The notes beneath the pieces are model-generated. The model searched no databases and was not told the origin of the DNA. It worked only from the letters and a program-made list of their open reading frames with translations. DNA of 64,000 nt from Aquarana catesbeiana (taxonomy: Eukaryota; Chordata; Amphibia; Anura; Ranidae): contig NC_133328.1 in NCBI RefSeq assembly GCF_042186555.1, positions 340,978,035 through 341,042,034 on the forward strand, in the 5' to 3' direction. Each line of letters opens with the position of its first letter. The stretch's first letter is position 1. This document shows, piece by piece, positions 11,242 to 23,256 of this stretch. The translations under genes and the position numbers were made by a program.

Positions 11242-11916
11242 TGTGACAGACTCACCCGGGACAGAGGCTTTTGGAGGGGACTGAATGTGAGCCTCTTGCC
11301 TACAGATTATGGGTCCTGGCATTTGGGGTACCCTTGAGGTGTTGTTACTTTGGCTTCGGGTCCTTGTCCCCCAGGACACACAGACTCTGGGGACCCTGTA
11401 TTGGCCATATTAGCAATAGTGACTGAGTCATACTGTTGGGACACATACTGTGAGGAGATGCTAATATCAACTCCACTCACCTGTCTGATGTCTGCTATAA
11501 TGTGTTTAATGTAAATGAGTCTAGTCTGGCTTACCACAGGTTCTAAGGGTATTCCACACATTGATGTTTGTTCTAATTAACCCTGTGTTGATGTTTATGG
11601 TAATGTGTATTGAATAGTCAATGAGCTAGGATACATAGCCACCTAGTCTGGGTAAATGATTTAGTAAACTAGCTCATGTTAATTAGGTTACAGTTGTATT
11701 GTTAGAGTAATATGAGCAGGAGGGGGGAACCTCCTCTAATGGTATATAAAGACTTGTAATTTTGATTCTAAATAAACAGTCTATGTTAGCAGTGAAACAA
11801 GTGTCGCCTTGTTTTGTGCTTTGTGAGCGGTTGGGATATCTGATATCTGTATTCAGACTGGGAGGAAGTGGTATATGATGGAAGCACTCAAGCGGAGTGG
11901 GGAATGTTCCGTGACA
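11242..11916 (+). repeat. 5' LTR of the gag-only element
   Basis: 675 bp, TG...CA ended. It contains TATATAAA at 11743-11750 and AATAAA at 11771-11776, which set out a U3-R-U5 order. Compared with the 3' LTR it shows scattered substitutions and small indels, so the insertion is not recent. Confidence 0.85.
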
Positions 11917-12005
11917 TTGGTGGCAAGCATCGGGACTCTACCTGCTGTCTGGGACATCCAAACTTCCACCTGGATCCAAGGTCCAGATAGCAGGAGAGGA
12001 GAGGA

Positions 12006-14033
12006 GTGGTACAGATACCAGCCGCCATGGAGGATGAATTCAGAAGGAGGTTGCGAGAGATGCAGATACAGCACAGAGGACCGGTATCACAGCAGGTCCT
12101 GCTGGGATGGTGTGATTCTATTCGCTGCGAACTCTGGAAAGAAGTGCTAGCCCGTGAGCAGCGACACCAGGGAAAAGTTCTCCCCTCCATCCAGGAAAGG
12201 TACTGGTCACAGTATGGATTGCGGATGCGGTTTTTGGGAGAAGAACCGCACAAGGAGCAGACAGCTGAATTAAGCAGGCTGGTCTGGGCAGAGATGAAGC
12301 TGGATGAGAGCTACAGAGCCCTCCGGTGGCATGTATCCCAAGCATGTCCCTGGATAGCGGATGACAGCCCAACGGAAGGCTTAAGCTACAGCGGCTTGGG
12401 ACTGTTGTATGTGAAGCTGACAGGGGACCCTAACTTTGGGAGTGATTTGGAGTAGCGGTTGGACGAAATCATGGATTTCAGAGAAGGGCTACTGAACATC
12501 TCGGAAGTGCACTGGGCACTGGAGGATATAGAGTTTCTGGCCATTCAGGAATGGGAGCTGGAGATCGCCTACAGACGGCTGCTAGATGTTGCTCAGTGCC
12601 AGGGCTGGGCTCCCTTTGCCTGGGACTATCAGGAAATACCAGTTGACAACACTCAAATCCTGTCTGAAGAGTTGGTAATGTGGCAGAGTAATAGTGTGCT
12701 CTGCCAACCTGCCCCCGCAGCTATGGAGGCGGAGGTCTTATGGCGGATGCAGCAAATGCTGACTGACCTTGATGATCCTGTTTCTGCATGGGATGATCTT
12801 GGATGGAGGAATGTGCCAGTCCAGCAGCATGCCAGAGAATCAGCAGTCGAAAATCTGGAGATTGTCGTCCCCAAACCTGAAGTGCTGACAACAGGGCAGA
12901 GCTCTGCTAACCTCTGCTCAGTACCGATAGCATCTTCTGAGTTCCACAGACAGGAGATGGTGAACCTCTATCCCCAGACACCAGTTATAGAGACAGGGGA
13001 TTTAATAGACTTTTCTGCTGAGGAAGAACAACCTGATGAGCCTCCAGCAGAAGTGCTGGTATTAGGGCCAAACTTCACTGTGCTCTGCCCATCACCAACA
13101 GTAGTATCTGTGGCATTACAAGGAACTTCCGCAGCTGAAGTGCTGGTCACCAGACAGAGGGTCCAAGACCTCTGCCCCACACCTGTGGCAGTTTCGGAGG
13201 CTCAGGGTGAGAAGGTGGCAATCACTTTCCAGCAGCAGATACAGGGGGAGAAGGGAGAAGAGGTGTTCTTCGTCCCTCCCGAACAGTTGGCCAGGGTGGA
13301 GGAAGCGGTCTTTCCTCCCCAGCAAAGATCCATGCACCTGGGAGACAGTACCACAGACATGTTGTCCCAGCAGCCAGATGAGGGAATGGAACAGCAAGCA
13401 GCCAGCTCACCTCCCCAATGGCAGCTACATAGTTTGGGAGTGGAGGAATCCAGCCTCCTGTCCCAACGGTTAGCCGGAGCAGAGGGTGTGAAGTCCCCAG
13501 CAGAAGTGCTGGCAACAGGGCAGAGTGCTACCAACCTCTGCCCAGCACCGGCAACAACTGTGGAGATCCAGGGAGCCAGGGCAGTGGGCCCCTCTCTCCG
13601 GCGACAAGCTGATGTAGTGGAGCTGCTACTCCCAGCTGAATTACTGGCAACAGGGCAGAGAGCTTCTGGCCTTTGCCTAGCACCTACAGTTTCTTCTCAG
13701 CTTCAGGGAACTGGGACAGTGGGCCCCTCTGCCCAGCAACAGCCCAAGCCATGGAATGGTAAACACCACCCAGCTGAAGCGCTGAAAGACGGACAGAGAG
13801 ACAATGACCTCTGCCTCACACCTACTGAGGTCAACTATTCCTTGCAGCCAAGAAAGGAGATCATGCGGACAGACTTTGTAAGTTCACTCTGCCTGACTAA
13901 CGCATGTCCAGACCAGGTGAAGGTCTGGGACCTTGTTAGTCAAATTTTGATGGGGGAGAAATGTGACAGACTCACCCGGGACAGAGGCTTTTGGAGGGGA
14001 CTGAATGTGAGCCTCTTGCCTACAGATTATTGA
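12006..14033 (+). pseudogene. Gag-like protein with degenerate internal repeats
   Basis: One frame running from 12006 to 14033, broken only by a TAG at 12453-12455. The first 149 codons are rich in charged residues and Trp, with a helix-rich look. The second part (from 12459) holds repeated segments of roughly 40-60 residues, marked by 'EVLATGQSATNLCPAP'-like phrases near residues 140, 190, 350 and 400 of that part. The frame runs on into the 3' LTR. No zinc knuckle or protease motif is seen. It is presumably a particle protein of the non-autonomous LTR element. Function is inferred only from its position. Confidence 0.6.
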
Positions 14034-14626
14034 CCCTGGCATTTGGGGTACCCTTGAGGTGTTGTTACTTTGGCTTCGGGTCCTTGTCCCCAGGACACAC
14101 AGACTCTGGGGACACTGTATTTGCCATAGATACTATGTCATACTGTTGGGACACATACTGTGAGGAGATGCTAATATCAACTTCACTCACCTGTCTGATG
14201 TCTGCTATAATGTGTTTAATGTAAATGAGTCTAGTCTGGATTACCACAGGTTCTAAGGGTATTCCACACATTGTTGTTTGTTCTAATTGACCCTGTGTTG
14301 ATGTTTATGGTAATGTGTATTGAATAGTCAATGAGCTAGGAGACGTAGTCACCTAGTCTGGGTAAATGATTTAGTAAACTAGCTCATGTTAATTAGGTTA
14401 AAGTTGTATTGTTAGAGTAATATGAGCAGGAGGGGGGAACCTCCTCTAATGGTATATAAAAACTTGTCATTTTGATTCTAAATAAACAGTCCATGTTAGC
14501 AGTGAAACAAGTGTCGCCTTGTTTTGTGCTTTGTGAGCGGTTGGAATATCTGATATCTGTATTCAGACTGGGAGGAAGTGGTATATGACGGAAGCACTCA
14601 AGCGGAGTGTGGGACGTTCCGTGACA
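13962..14626 (+). repeat. 3' LTR of the gag-only element
   Basis: 665 bp and the partner of 11242-11916, ending CCGTGACA and followed by CAGAG. The TATA and AATAAA motifs are kept. Confidence 0.85.
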
Positions 14627-14631
14627 CAGAG

Positions 14632-15235
14632 AGTGGGAGCGGATTGTTGGAAAGGTTGCACGGAGTGCACAGATAAGAGAAGACAAGGTCAAGGGTGCTG
14701 CCATTGGAGTGAGTAGGAGCCTGTATCCATTGCTTCAGGTCAATAGATGAGGTTAGACTGAGAAGTTTAGAAGTAACAGTAGTGTTAATGTTAACAGGGA
14801 TGTTGAAGTCACCGAGAATAATTGTGGGGATTTCAGAAGAGAGAAAGTTGGGTAGTAAGGCAGAGAAGTCATCAAGGAAGGCTGATACTGATCCCGGGGG
14901 TTGGTAGATGAAAGCAATTCTTAGAGAAATGGGAGAGAATAAACAAATGCAATGTGCCTCAAAAGAGGAGCATGTCAGAGAGGGAGGTGGGTGAAGATAC
15001 CTGATAGGTGCTCCATGGGGCTAGAAGGATTCCCACTCCCCCTCCCTTCCGTCCACTTGGTCTGGGGGAGTAAGTCCAGAGAAGGCCACCATGGTAGATG
15101 GAAGCAGGAGAAGTAGTATCTGATTCATGAAGCCAGGTTTCAGTAATGGCAAGTAGTTTAAAGGAATTTGTGATAAAGAAGTCATGGAGGGTGGTGAGTT
15201 TGTTACAGACAGAGCGTGCGTTCCAAAGGGCACAG
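14632..15235 (-). pseudogene. LINE 5' part, endonuclease region (decayed)
   Basis: Minus-strand continuation of the LINE on the far side of the LTR insertion. Fragments in broken frames resemble the start of an apurinic-type endonuclease, with phrases such as 'LLAITETW' and 'GGGVGIL' in shifting frames. Several stops and frameshifts are present. No start codon can be chosen. Confidence 0.45.
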
Positions 15236-15249
15236 GAGAATTTCTGAAG

Positions 15250-15540
15250 AAAGATTATTTATTGTAAAAATTGTATAACAGAAAATAAGAAAACTGTGTT
15301 TTTTTTTTCAAAAAGTTCAGTATATTTTTGTTTATGTAGCAAACAAATAAAAAACAGAAGTGATTAAATACCACCCAAAAAAGCCTGGTCTGTCTCAAAA
15401 AAAATATATAAAATTGGCATTTGGGTACAGTGTTGCATGAGTAAATGTCATTCAAAATGTCACAGGGCTGAAATCTGAAAATTAGCCTGGAAAGGAAGGG
15501 GGTAAAAGTGTCAGTTTTAACTTTTATATACACTGCATGG
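15250..15540 (-). repeat. Repeat A, far side of the LINE
   Basis: Continues the repeat A copy that breaks off at 8830. It includes the T-rich core and the 'agtgattaaataccac' segment that matches 'ggtgatcaaataccat' near 750. Confidence 0.55.
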
Positions 15541-16187
15541 CTCATACACTGTGAGGTGCATAGTTCTGGCTTATTTCCAGCATCTTTAAGTTGCTTAGAA
15601 TAGAGCCTGGTACTGTGGATGATGTAAAAGAAGTTACCCCTTCAGTGGATATGGAAGAGTGATTAGGAACACAAAAGAAATGGCAGGAAGATTGCAGTGG
15701 ACACAGGGATGATTGAAGTTCAGAGCTGTAATTGTTGTAATTGTAATTGCTGGAGGGGGGCAGTGGCGGAACTACCGCCATAGCGACCCGCTCAGGCGCT
15801 ATGGGGCCCCGCAGCCGAGTAGTGTTCCATGAGTCAGCGTGCAAGTGAGCGGGAATTGGGTGAGCCGCCGAGCTGCCCGTCCGTTCGGCGCTTGTACAGT
15901 CACACTGACTGTGCGAGCGGACGCAGCTAGGCGGCTTGGCGGGCAGGTGAGGGAACGTACAGGACGCTGCCAGCTGGGAGGCTCGGTGGGTGGACTGGCC
16001 AATCAGTGGGTGCTGATTGAGCAGAGAGATGACATCATCTCTGACTGCCCGGGGCCCGCCCTGCATCCCGGCAGTTCCACCCTCACTCACTGTGCAGGCA
16101 GCAGAGAGATTACATCATCTCTCTGCTGCATGACTCAGACTGGGAAACAGGAAGTGTCAATCCCCATTCCCCACTTTAGCAGGAAAG

Positions 16188-16640
16188 TGACAATCTGCAA
16201 CTTGTGACAAGTGGACAATCTGCAATGTGTGGCAGGTTACGTGGCAAGTGGACAATCTGCAATGTGTGGCAGGTGACGTGGCAAGTGGACAATCTGCAAT
16301 GTGTGGCAGGTGACGTGGCAAGTGGACAATCTGCAACGTGTGGCAAGTGACGTGGCAAGTGACAATTTGCAACTTGTGGCAGGTGACAATCCACAACTTG
16401 TGGCAGGTGACGTGGCAAGTGGACAATTTGCAACGTGTGGCAGGTGACGTGGCAAGTGACAATCTGCAACTTGTGGCAGGTGATGTGGCAAGTGGACAAT
16501 TTGCAACGTGTGGCAGGTGATGTGGCAAGTGGACAATCCGCAATGTGTGGCAGGTGACGTGGCAAGTGGACAATCCGCAACTTGTAGCAAGTGACAATCC
16601 GCAACTTGTGGCAGGTGACATTGGCAAGTGACACTCTCAG
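16188..16640. repeat. Minisatellite inside N1 (about 36-bp unit)
   Basis: Tandem units built from 'ggcaggtgacgtggcaagtg' and 'gacaatctgcaacgtgt', about 12 copies with variants lacking the middle part. The minus strand is open in all three frames as a repeat artefact. Confidence 0.85.
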
Positions 16641-16706
16641 TGCTCCCATTGATTATGGTGAGTTGAACCATTTCATTTCATATAACAATGTAATAATACA
16701 TATAAT

Positions 16707-16761
16707 GTGTTTCAATCATCCTGACACCATACCAGCCATGGTGTCGTGATGATTGAAGCGC
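16707..16761. other. Conserved 24-bp-arm hairpin in N1
   Basis: The left arm contains 'ttcaatcatcctgacaccat' and the right arm 'atggtgtcgtgatgattgaa', separated by the loop 'accagcc'. Nearly the same hairpin occurs in N3 at 38578-38632, so it is a family feature and not chance. Confidence 0.75.
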
Positions 16762-16845
16762 CAACATTCATTGTTCATTTTTTTTATTGGGGGGGGCCAT
16801 ACAACATTTTGCTATGGGACCCTGTGATTTCTAGTTACGCCCCTG

Positions 16846-17230
16846 AAAGGGGGCACACTATAATGTGCAAGTATCCTGTGCATACTTACAAATCGTGACA
16901 GGAGTCTACCCTTACCTAGGAGACTTCAGTTGTAATTTAATAAGCCGGGACACAGGACCACTGTCAACAATTAGCATACCTGGTTTCCAATGAGTTTTTA
17001 TGTGTTATTCAAAAAAAAGAGCAAGTTTATATGTGTCAATATGAATTGAAGGTTTATTAAAACTTAATGTAAGCACATTAAAGTGTATTCTGCATGCATT
17101 TTTATCTGTTTTCATCTGAAGGTGAGTAAGGCACTTTCTTAGAGACCATTTAAAAAAAAAATCAAATTAAAGCAGAGAAGACAGAAATGACAATGTTAAT
17201 TTATTTTTAAATAAGACACAAATATTTGAT
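16846..17230. other. Intergenic, nothing recognised
   Basis: AT-rich sequence without open frames, terminal repeats or motifs that I can support. Confidence 0.4.
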
Positions 17231-17238
17231 GAGATATC

Positions 17239-17517
<279 letters not shown>

Positions 17518-18146
17518 TGGACTAGGAGTGTACAGGGCCTTTCATTACTTTTTTCAGTGTGATTGCAAGCACAGGCCCTGTAAGCAACTGGTTTGGCAGC
17601 CAATGGCTTAAAGTCCCAATTCAGCTCTAGTTTATTCACATTGTTATCAATCAAGTCCTGATGAAGGGGGCACTCCTGGATCCTTGGGTTACCCCCATCA
17701 CTTTTATTGGAACAAAGTTGTATTTGGACCTCTTAGCAGTGATGTGGTGCTTAATTTTACAGTTTTGCTACAATCTTCCTTTAGGAGGTTGATCGTAAGA
17801 TTTCTTTGTTGGATCTGGAATTTGGGCTAAGGAAGAGTTTGGGTGGCTCTGCAGCCTGGCCACCCAGGTTTACACCTGCCAGGATAACTTGTCTTGGTAA
17901 AAAGAGCTTAAAAGTTCTTACAGGAGAAGAGGCTGTGCTATATATTGAAAACTCATGCATGATGAACTGACAAAGGGTGGTTTTGCTGTTTTCTGTGAAA
18001 GAAGCACTTGGAGCGTTCGCCCACAAGTCTGGGACATATTGAGCCTAAGCAAAAGCCTACTGCATTGACTGTAACACTTGCTGAAATAAGCAGCATTTTT
18101 GTTTTGTAATAAGCTAATATGTTTTATTTTGGCACCTGAGGCGGAA
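17518..18146. other. Intergenic, nothing recognised
   Basis: No domain-bearing frame or repeat structure is seen. The minus-strand frames here (17427-17654, 17781-18026) lack recognisable motifs. Confidence 0.4.
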
Positions 18147-18865
18147 CCAATAATCCCTTAACCACTTGAGCTCTGGAAGGTTTTACCCCCTTCAAGACCA
18201 GGGCATTTTTTGCTATTCAGCACTGTGCTTCTTTAACTGGTAATTTCTTGGTCATGCAACACTGTATGCAAGTTACCTTTAAATCCTATTTTTTCACACA
18301 AATAGAGCTTTCTTTCAGTATTTGATTACCATTGTTTTTTGTCTTTTCTATTGTATAAACGCAAAAAGACCGACATTTTCTTAAAAAAGAGATAATATTT
18401 TCTACTTTCTGGTATAAAACATATCCAATAAAATAACATTTCTTCATAGATTTAGGCCTAAATGTATTCTGCTACATGTCACCAGTGCTGGCAGTGATTG
18501 GAGCTGATCCTACTAAAACTGCGTTTTTGGCGATACTATACTATTAAGGACAATAGTATAGTTCTGATCGTGATCAAGGTACTGATCTGTACATGCACTA
18601 TACTAGTAATGGCAGTGATCAGTAACTTATAGTGTGACTGTGATAGTGTGGCGGACAATCTGGCACTAAGTGACACTGGCTGGGAGAGACACTAACTGAC
18701 TGACACTGACATTACTGGTGACACTAATGCAATGATCAGCGATAATACTGTACACAGTACTAATGACACCGGCTGGGTGATGGGTGTGATCTGATCAGGA
18801 AGGCAATCAAGGGTTTAACTGTGTGCTTAACAAGTGTATACAAGTGTATGTGTGGAGCTTTTACT
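18147..18865 (+). repeat. Repeat A, third copy
   Basis: Begins 'ttaaccacttgagctctgga', the plus-orientation start of repeat A, and follows it to about 18480. The following 'gcagtgatcagt' / 'gacactggctggga' section is quasi-repetitive and probably belongs to the same long repeat. No coding signal. Confidence 0.55.
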
Positions 18866-20104
18866 CACTGATCATCTGGCTGGCTTTCAGTTCTGAACGG
18901 TAGCTGAAAGCAAGGAGAAACCCAACCAGATCTGTGTGCAGTGTTTACCAACATACAGATTCTTGTGCTGTGATTGGCCAGGTATACAGCAGTAAGCCAT
19001 ATATGAGACAGAGGAATGAAGTAATAGTTCCTGCAGGTTTTTCCTGCACTTTTATTCAGCAAGACCACAAGCACAGTTTCAATGCAGGAGGGCTTTGTAC
19101 AGCATGTCCATAGAATAAAACAAACAAACCATCTGTGCATCTGTTCCACAAACTAAACAAATGCCAGTTTCCGACTGACAGGGTAAACCCTAATGGGCTC
19201 AGCCCAAAAAATATGTTTCTCTTGCATCTCTGTAAGCGGTCAGCCTTTTCGCCCAGCAGCAGGGTCTCATGCAGACTGTAAGAGAGTGAGCTCTGAGGAT
19301 AAGTTTACATATATAAAGTCCTGTGTACAGTTGAGACTTATAGCAAGGTCTGCTTTCCAGGTAAGATGTAGACATAGAAACAAAGACTTTATCCCACCCA
19401 GAACTCCACAACACTCAGGACCCAGAACATGACAAAACAGTTTGTTTTCTTCATATCAATAATAAACCATACATGTATAGCCCATCACCATGTGAAAGTG
19501 AGAAACCTAGGTTGCACATATACTGTTCATTCTCCACAATCATGCTAGTCAGTACTTCACATATCCTCTTCCTCTGATGAGACTTGTGGTATATAGTACA
19601 ATTTGCAACATAAAATGTACACTGAAAAGCTGATTGTTCAACTATGTTCTTTAGGTATTGGTTCTTAACAGGAGGGTCTGGTTTGTTATATTCAGCTCTT
19701 TGTGTTCTGAAGAGAAAAATTGCAATGTCTCCATTCCTTTAGAAGTAACCCTTGGGGAGTTTCCCACCAAAACTAAAATTTCTATTGCAGAATTTGACTT
19801 GAATCTTAGAATAGACTTCTGGGAAAATCAGTGAGCTAATCACACAAGCAGGGAATAACATTTTCTGGGGTGTTATGTACATCAACAGTGTACAGAATAC
19901 CTCCAGGTTGCCATATTGAAATTATTTTACAGAAAATGACAACAGTTGCAGATTGAAAATGGTAATTTTTAAGAATATTAAATTACAATATGACTTGTGT
20001 AGCAATAGTACATGTTATATTATTTTTTTTATGTTTGCTATTTTTTTCATGAAAGCAGAGTTACCTTTTAGGATTGTGGTCCATCCGTTTTTGGAATGAG
20101 GAAC
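18866..20104. other. Intergenic, nothing recognised
   Basis: About 1.2 kb with several short frames (up to 94 codons at 18865-19149, minus) but no conserved motif. Treated as non-coding. Confidence 0.4.
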
Positions 20105-20109
20105 CCATG

Positions 20110-20729
20110 TGTCATGAATATTGGAATAGTGACTGATTCATAATGCTGGGACAGATACTGTTAGGAGATGGTGATGTAAATTCCAACACCTGTCTGTCTA
20201 TTGTCTGCTAAAATGTGTATTGTAAATAAGTCTACTATGGTATCTAAGAGTCATTAGATCCCCATTGTTATTTGTGTTAATTAACTCTGCTATTGTGTGA
20301 AGAAGAGTCTATGTTGATTGTGATAATGTTGATTGGATTTTCTGAACTACAAGACGGCCAGTCTGGCCTAACGGTCATGTCTGAGTCATCTAGGCTGTCT
20401 AAAGGGATTAGTTAATTAGCTCATGTTAATTAGGTTAATTAGGTTACAGCTGTATTGTTAGAGTAATATGAGCAGGAGGTCTGCACCTCCACTTTTAGTG
20501 TATAAAAGCCTGTATTTTGCAATAAAAGAGATTCCTGGTTGAACTTACATACAGCCTGCCTGGTGTTTGTTCTGAGCTATCACAACTGGGTTAGAACGGC
20601 ACAGAGCTGTAGTTCTAATCCCGGAGCATCGGATGACCGAGCAATCAGATGGTGTGATCTGCAATCTGATTCTATAGCAGCAGAGGAGTGTCGGGAGAGT
20701 GGAACCGAGCGAGCAAGGGGCTCGTTACA
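20110..20729 (+). repeat. 5' LTR of the Gmr1-type element
   Basis: 620 bp with TATAAAAG at 20501-20508 and AATAAA at 20521-20526. It is followed at 20730 by 'ttgttggcagcagaggg', the candidate primer-binding region. It has an extra 'aattaggtt' unit relative to the 3' LTR. Confidence 0.9.
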
Positions 20730-20923
20730 TTGTTGGCAGCAGAGGGATTTGCTCTCCAGTTAATGGGACACTCTAAACCACCACAGTGAATGGCCAGCTA
20801 TGCAGCCTGCAGGAGAGCCACGCTGAAAGACTTACTTGAGAGCCGTGGAGGGACCGCTGGGACATAGAACAAGGCCACCCTGATCAGGGAGCTAGCCAAG
20901 ATGGATCAGCCAAAATAACATAC

Positions 20924-22048
20924 ATGGAGTGGGCACATCGTCTGCAGCGGAACCTTAAGGGCTGGTTCCAGGGAAGCCACACTCATACCATAGAGGACAT
21001 CACCCAACTAGTACTCTTAGAACAGTTTTTTAACCAGACCCCTCCCGTAGTACAGGATTGGGTGCGAGATAAGCGACCACAGACTGTACAGCAAGCGGCT
21101 ACTTTGGCTGATGAATATCTAGACTCTCGAAGGTCAGGCGAAAGCGAACGCTATCCACTATCTCAGCCCAGTTTACCAGCCTCTAACCCAACTTCAGTAC
21201 CTCAGTGGTCTGCCTCTAGACCCTCAACCCGACCCAACCCTCCTAACGGACCTAAGTGCTATACCTGTAACCAAACCGGTCATCTGCAGCGATATTGTCC
21301 TACCCGATACACGAGGTACCGAGAGACTGCTCATCCATCCAGACCAGTGGCTCATTGCTTCCAGAACGAGCCCAACCATCGAGATGTTCAGGAAGAGTTT
21401 GGCGAACTTTTTGAGGCTGATCCCGTCCAAGCTGCTGCTGGAGATAATTGGCAGCACCATCGTCAGGCAGTATGGGTTAATGGGCAGCTGGCCCAGGGAC
21501 TCCGCGATTCCGGGGCTATGATTACCCTCATCCAGCCTCACATGATTCCCCAGTCAGCCCGGACCGGCCAGACTGTTGCAGTCAGGGTAGCAGGGGGCAA
21601 GGTGCTATGTTTATCCACCGCCCAAGTCCTCTTGGATTGGGGCTCAGGGGAGCAACAAGTGTGAGTGGGATTACTACGTGAGTTACCCGCGGAAGTACTT
21701 TTGGAGAGTGATTTGGGGCATTTGACTTCCTCATATGCCCCAGAGGCCACCATGGCCGTGACCACCCGATGTCAGAGCCAACTTCAAGGCAACTCCACTC
21801 CTATGGGGAACCAGGTAAGACCAAATCCTCCTACATTACCCCGACTTGACAACCCTGTGTCCTGGAATTCTCCCTCCGACATTAGGCAAGAGACTCAGAA
21901 TGACCCAACATTAGCTGGTTATCGGGACAGGGCGGGCAAGGATCCAGGGGGGTTGGGGGAAGACAGAATAGAGTGGGAGGGGGGTTTCTATATCGTTACA
22001 CCGAGGGAATGGGTACCGGTAAGCGACAGGGTCCCCACAAACAGCTAG
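20924..22048 (+). pseudogene. Gag and protease of the Gmr1-type element
   Basis: Gag builds the particle and protease matures it. The N-terminal 70 codons resemble a SCAN/capsid C-terminal fold: LLEQFFNQTPPVVQDWV followed by a helix ending ADEYLDSR. A CCHC zinc knuckle follows (CYTCNQTGHLQRYC, near residue 110), then a retropepsin site with DSGAMITL (near residue 195). A TGA at 21662-21664 interrupts the frame, which then continues to 22048. Upstream of 20924 no long frame is open, so the gag N terminus is missing or decayed. Vertebrate SCAN domains are thought to derive from Gmr1-like gag, which fits. Confidence 0.8.
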
Positions 22049-23082
22049 TTGTACCCCAGAAATACAGACGGGAGCTATTGCAGCTGGCTCACGACATCCC
22101 CTTGGCCGGACATTTAGGGATAGCTAAGACCCGGAGTCGGTTGTCTCATGCGTTCTTCTGGCCCAAGTTACATGCTGAGGTGCGAGAATACTGCCGGACC
22201 TGTGAGACTTGTCAGAAAGTAGGGAAGACAGGGGATCACCCAAAAGCCTCGCTGCAACCCCTGCCGATCATTAGAGAACCCTTTAGCCGCATTGCGGTTG
22301 ATATTATAGGCCCACTGGCCCGCCCCAGTGCCACTGGGAAGAAGTATATTCTTACGGTGGTGGATTACGCCACCCGGTACCCGGAGGCCATTCCCTTATC
22401 CAATATCCAGGCTGATACAGTAGCAGATGCCTTACTGCGGGCATTCACTAGGGTAGGGTTTCCCCAGGAGATATTGTCCGGTCAGGGTACCCAGTTCACA
22501 GCCGAGCTGACGCAGCAGCTCTGGCATCTGTGGGATTAAACCCCTCCAGAGCACCCCCTACCACCCTCAGACGAACGGGCTGTGTGAGAGATTTAACGGG
22601 ACCCTGAAGCAGCTGCTTCGGGCCTTCATGGAGAGTAGGAAGGATTGGGAGAAATATATTCCCCATCTACTGTTCGTCTATAGAGAGGTACCCCAAGAGT
22701 CCACAGGGTTTTCCCCATTTGAGCTGTTGTATGGGCGAAGGGTTAGGGGGCCCTTAGACTTAGTGAGGGCCCAGTGGGAGGGGTAAAGGATCCAGAAGGC
22801 CTCCCTATCCTTAGTTATGTCTTGGAACTCAGGGAGCGCCTGCGGGAACTTACTGATCTAGTCCATGAGAATATGCAATCGGCCCAGAGTCAGCAGAAGG
22901 TTTGGTATGATCGGTCTGCGTGGAATCGCACCTTTTATATCGGACAGAAAGTCCTGGTACTAAAACCCCTGAAGCAAAATAAATTACAGGCCTCCTGGCA
23001 GGGCCCCTATCAGGTGATAAAACAGCTGTGCGATACCACCTACGTGGTTGCCAGCTGTGCAGACACAAACGTTCCACATTAA
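21973..23082 (+). pseudogene. Integrase of the Gmr1-type element
   Basis: Integrase inserts the cDNA. The HHCC zinc-binding region (HDIPLAGH, then CRTCETC) lies at 22090-22215. The catalytic core follows with the first Asp in VDIIGPL near 22300. At 22480-22482 a Gly codon stands where the second catalytic Asp of the 'SDQGTQF' motif is expected. A frameshift near 22530 ends the frame at a TAA. The core continues in another frame with the NGLCERFN block (catalytic Glu). The C-terminal domain (22774-23082) has the VLVLKPLKQNKLQASWQGPY block. Another shift near 22030 separates it from protease. Confidence 0.85.
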
Positions 23083-23256
23083 TATGATGAAGGCCTATCA
23101 TGAGAGGACTGAGGCCGTAGCCGCCATATGCACTCCTGCCACCGGGGAGATAGATTAGGATCCCAAGAACGAGAACAGGCCAGAGAATTACTCCAGGACC
23201 GGCAGGAGATGTTCTCGACACTCCCTGGGTACACTCACATAGCTGTGCACAAGGTA

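Larger units (their letters stand above)
11242..14626 (+). mobile_element. Gag-only LTR retrotransposon
   Basis: Complete 3.4-kb element flanked by CAGAG at 11237-11241 and 14627-14631. The LTRs start TGTGACAGAC and end CCGTGACA. The 5' LTR is followed by 'ttggtggcaagcatc', a candidate primer-binding region, and the 3' LTR is preceded by the purine tract 'tgggggagaa'. The interior encodes one gag-like protein and no protease, reverse transcriptase or integrase, so the element is non-autonomous. Its LTR shares the 'gagtaatatgagcaggagg' / TATA / AATAAA region with the Gypsy LTR at 20110, which suggests it depended on a relative of that element. Confidence 0.85.
8836..15247 (-). mobile_element. 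L2/CR1/Rex1-group LINE, interrupted
   Basis: Non-LTR retrotransposon read on the minus strand. The 5' side near 15240 has a decayed endonuclease region, reverse transcriptase follows at 10803-9535, and the 3' end lies near 8836. The 3' tail is a (TAA)n microsatellite at 8836-8862 (TTA on the plus strand), preceded by the 'gcgctttacaa' / 'tatataaatcctg' region common in CR1/L2-type 3' ends. The element inserted in repeat A. It was later split at 11242-14626 by an LTR element with target duplication CAGAG. Subtracting that insertion leaves roughly 3 kb of LINE. Confidence 0.75.
15761..16845. mobile_element. N1, non-autonomous hAT-like element with minisatellite
   Basis: Starts CAGTGGCGGAACTA and ends TAGTTACGCCCCTG, with a weak 8-bp flank match (gagggggg / aaaggggg, 6 of 8). 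It contains a copy-specific minisatellite at 16188-16640 and a strong hairpin at 16707-16761. N3 at 38303-40061 carries the same order of landmarks in reverse: 'aaacaggaagtg', minisatellite, 'ggagcactgag'-like segment, 'ttgaaccatttcat'-like segment, hairpin, end. There is no coding capacity. Confidence 0.7.

Noticed and set aside
16157..16671. Overlapping minus-strand frames of about 150 codons
   Set aside because: All three frames are open across the N1 minisatellite.
18865..19432. Host exon candidates
   Set aside because: Short frames on both strands, no splice-flanked conserved domain and no similarity I recognise.
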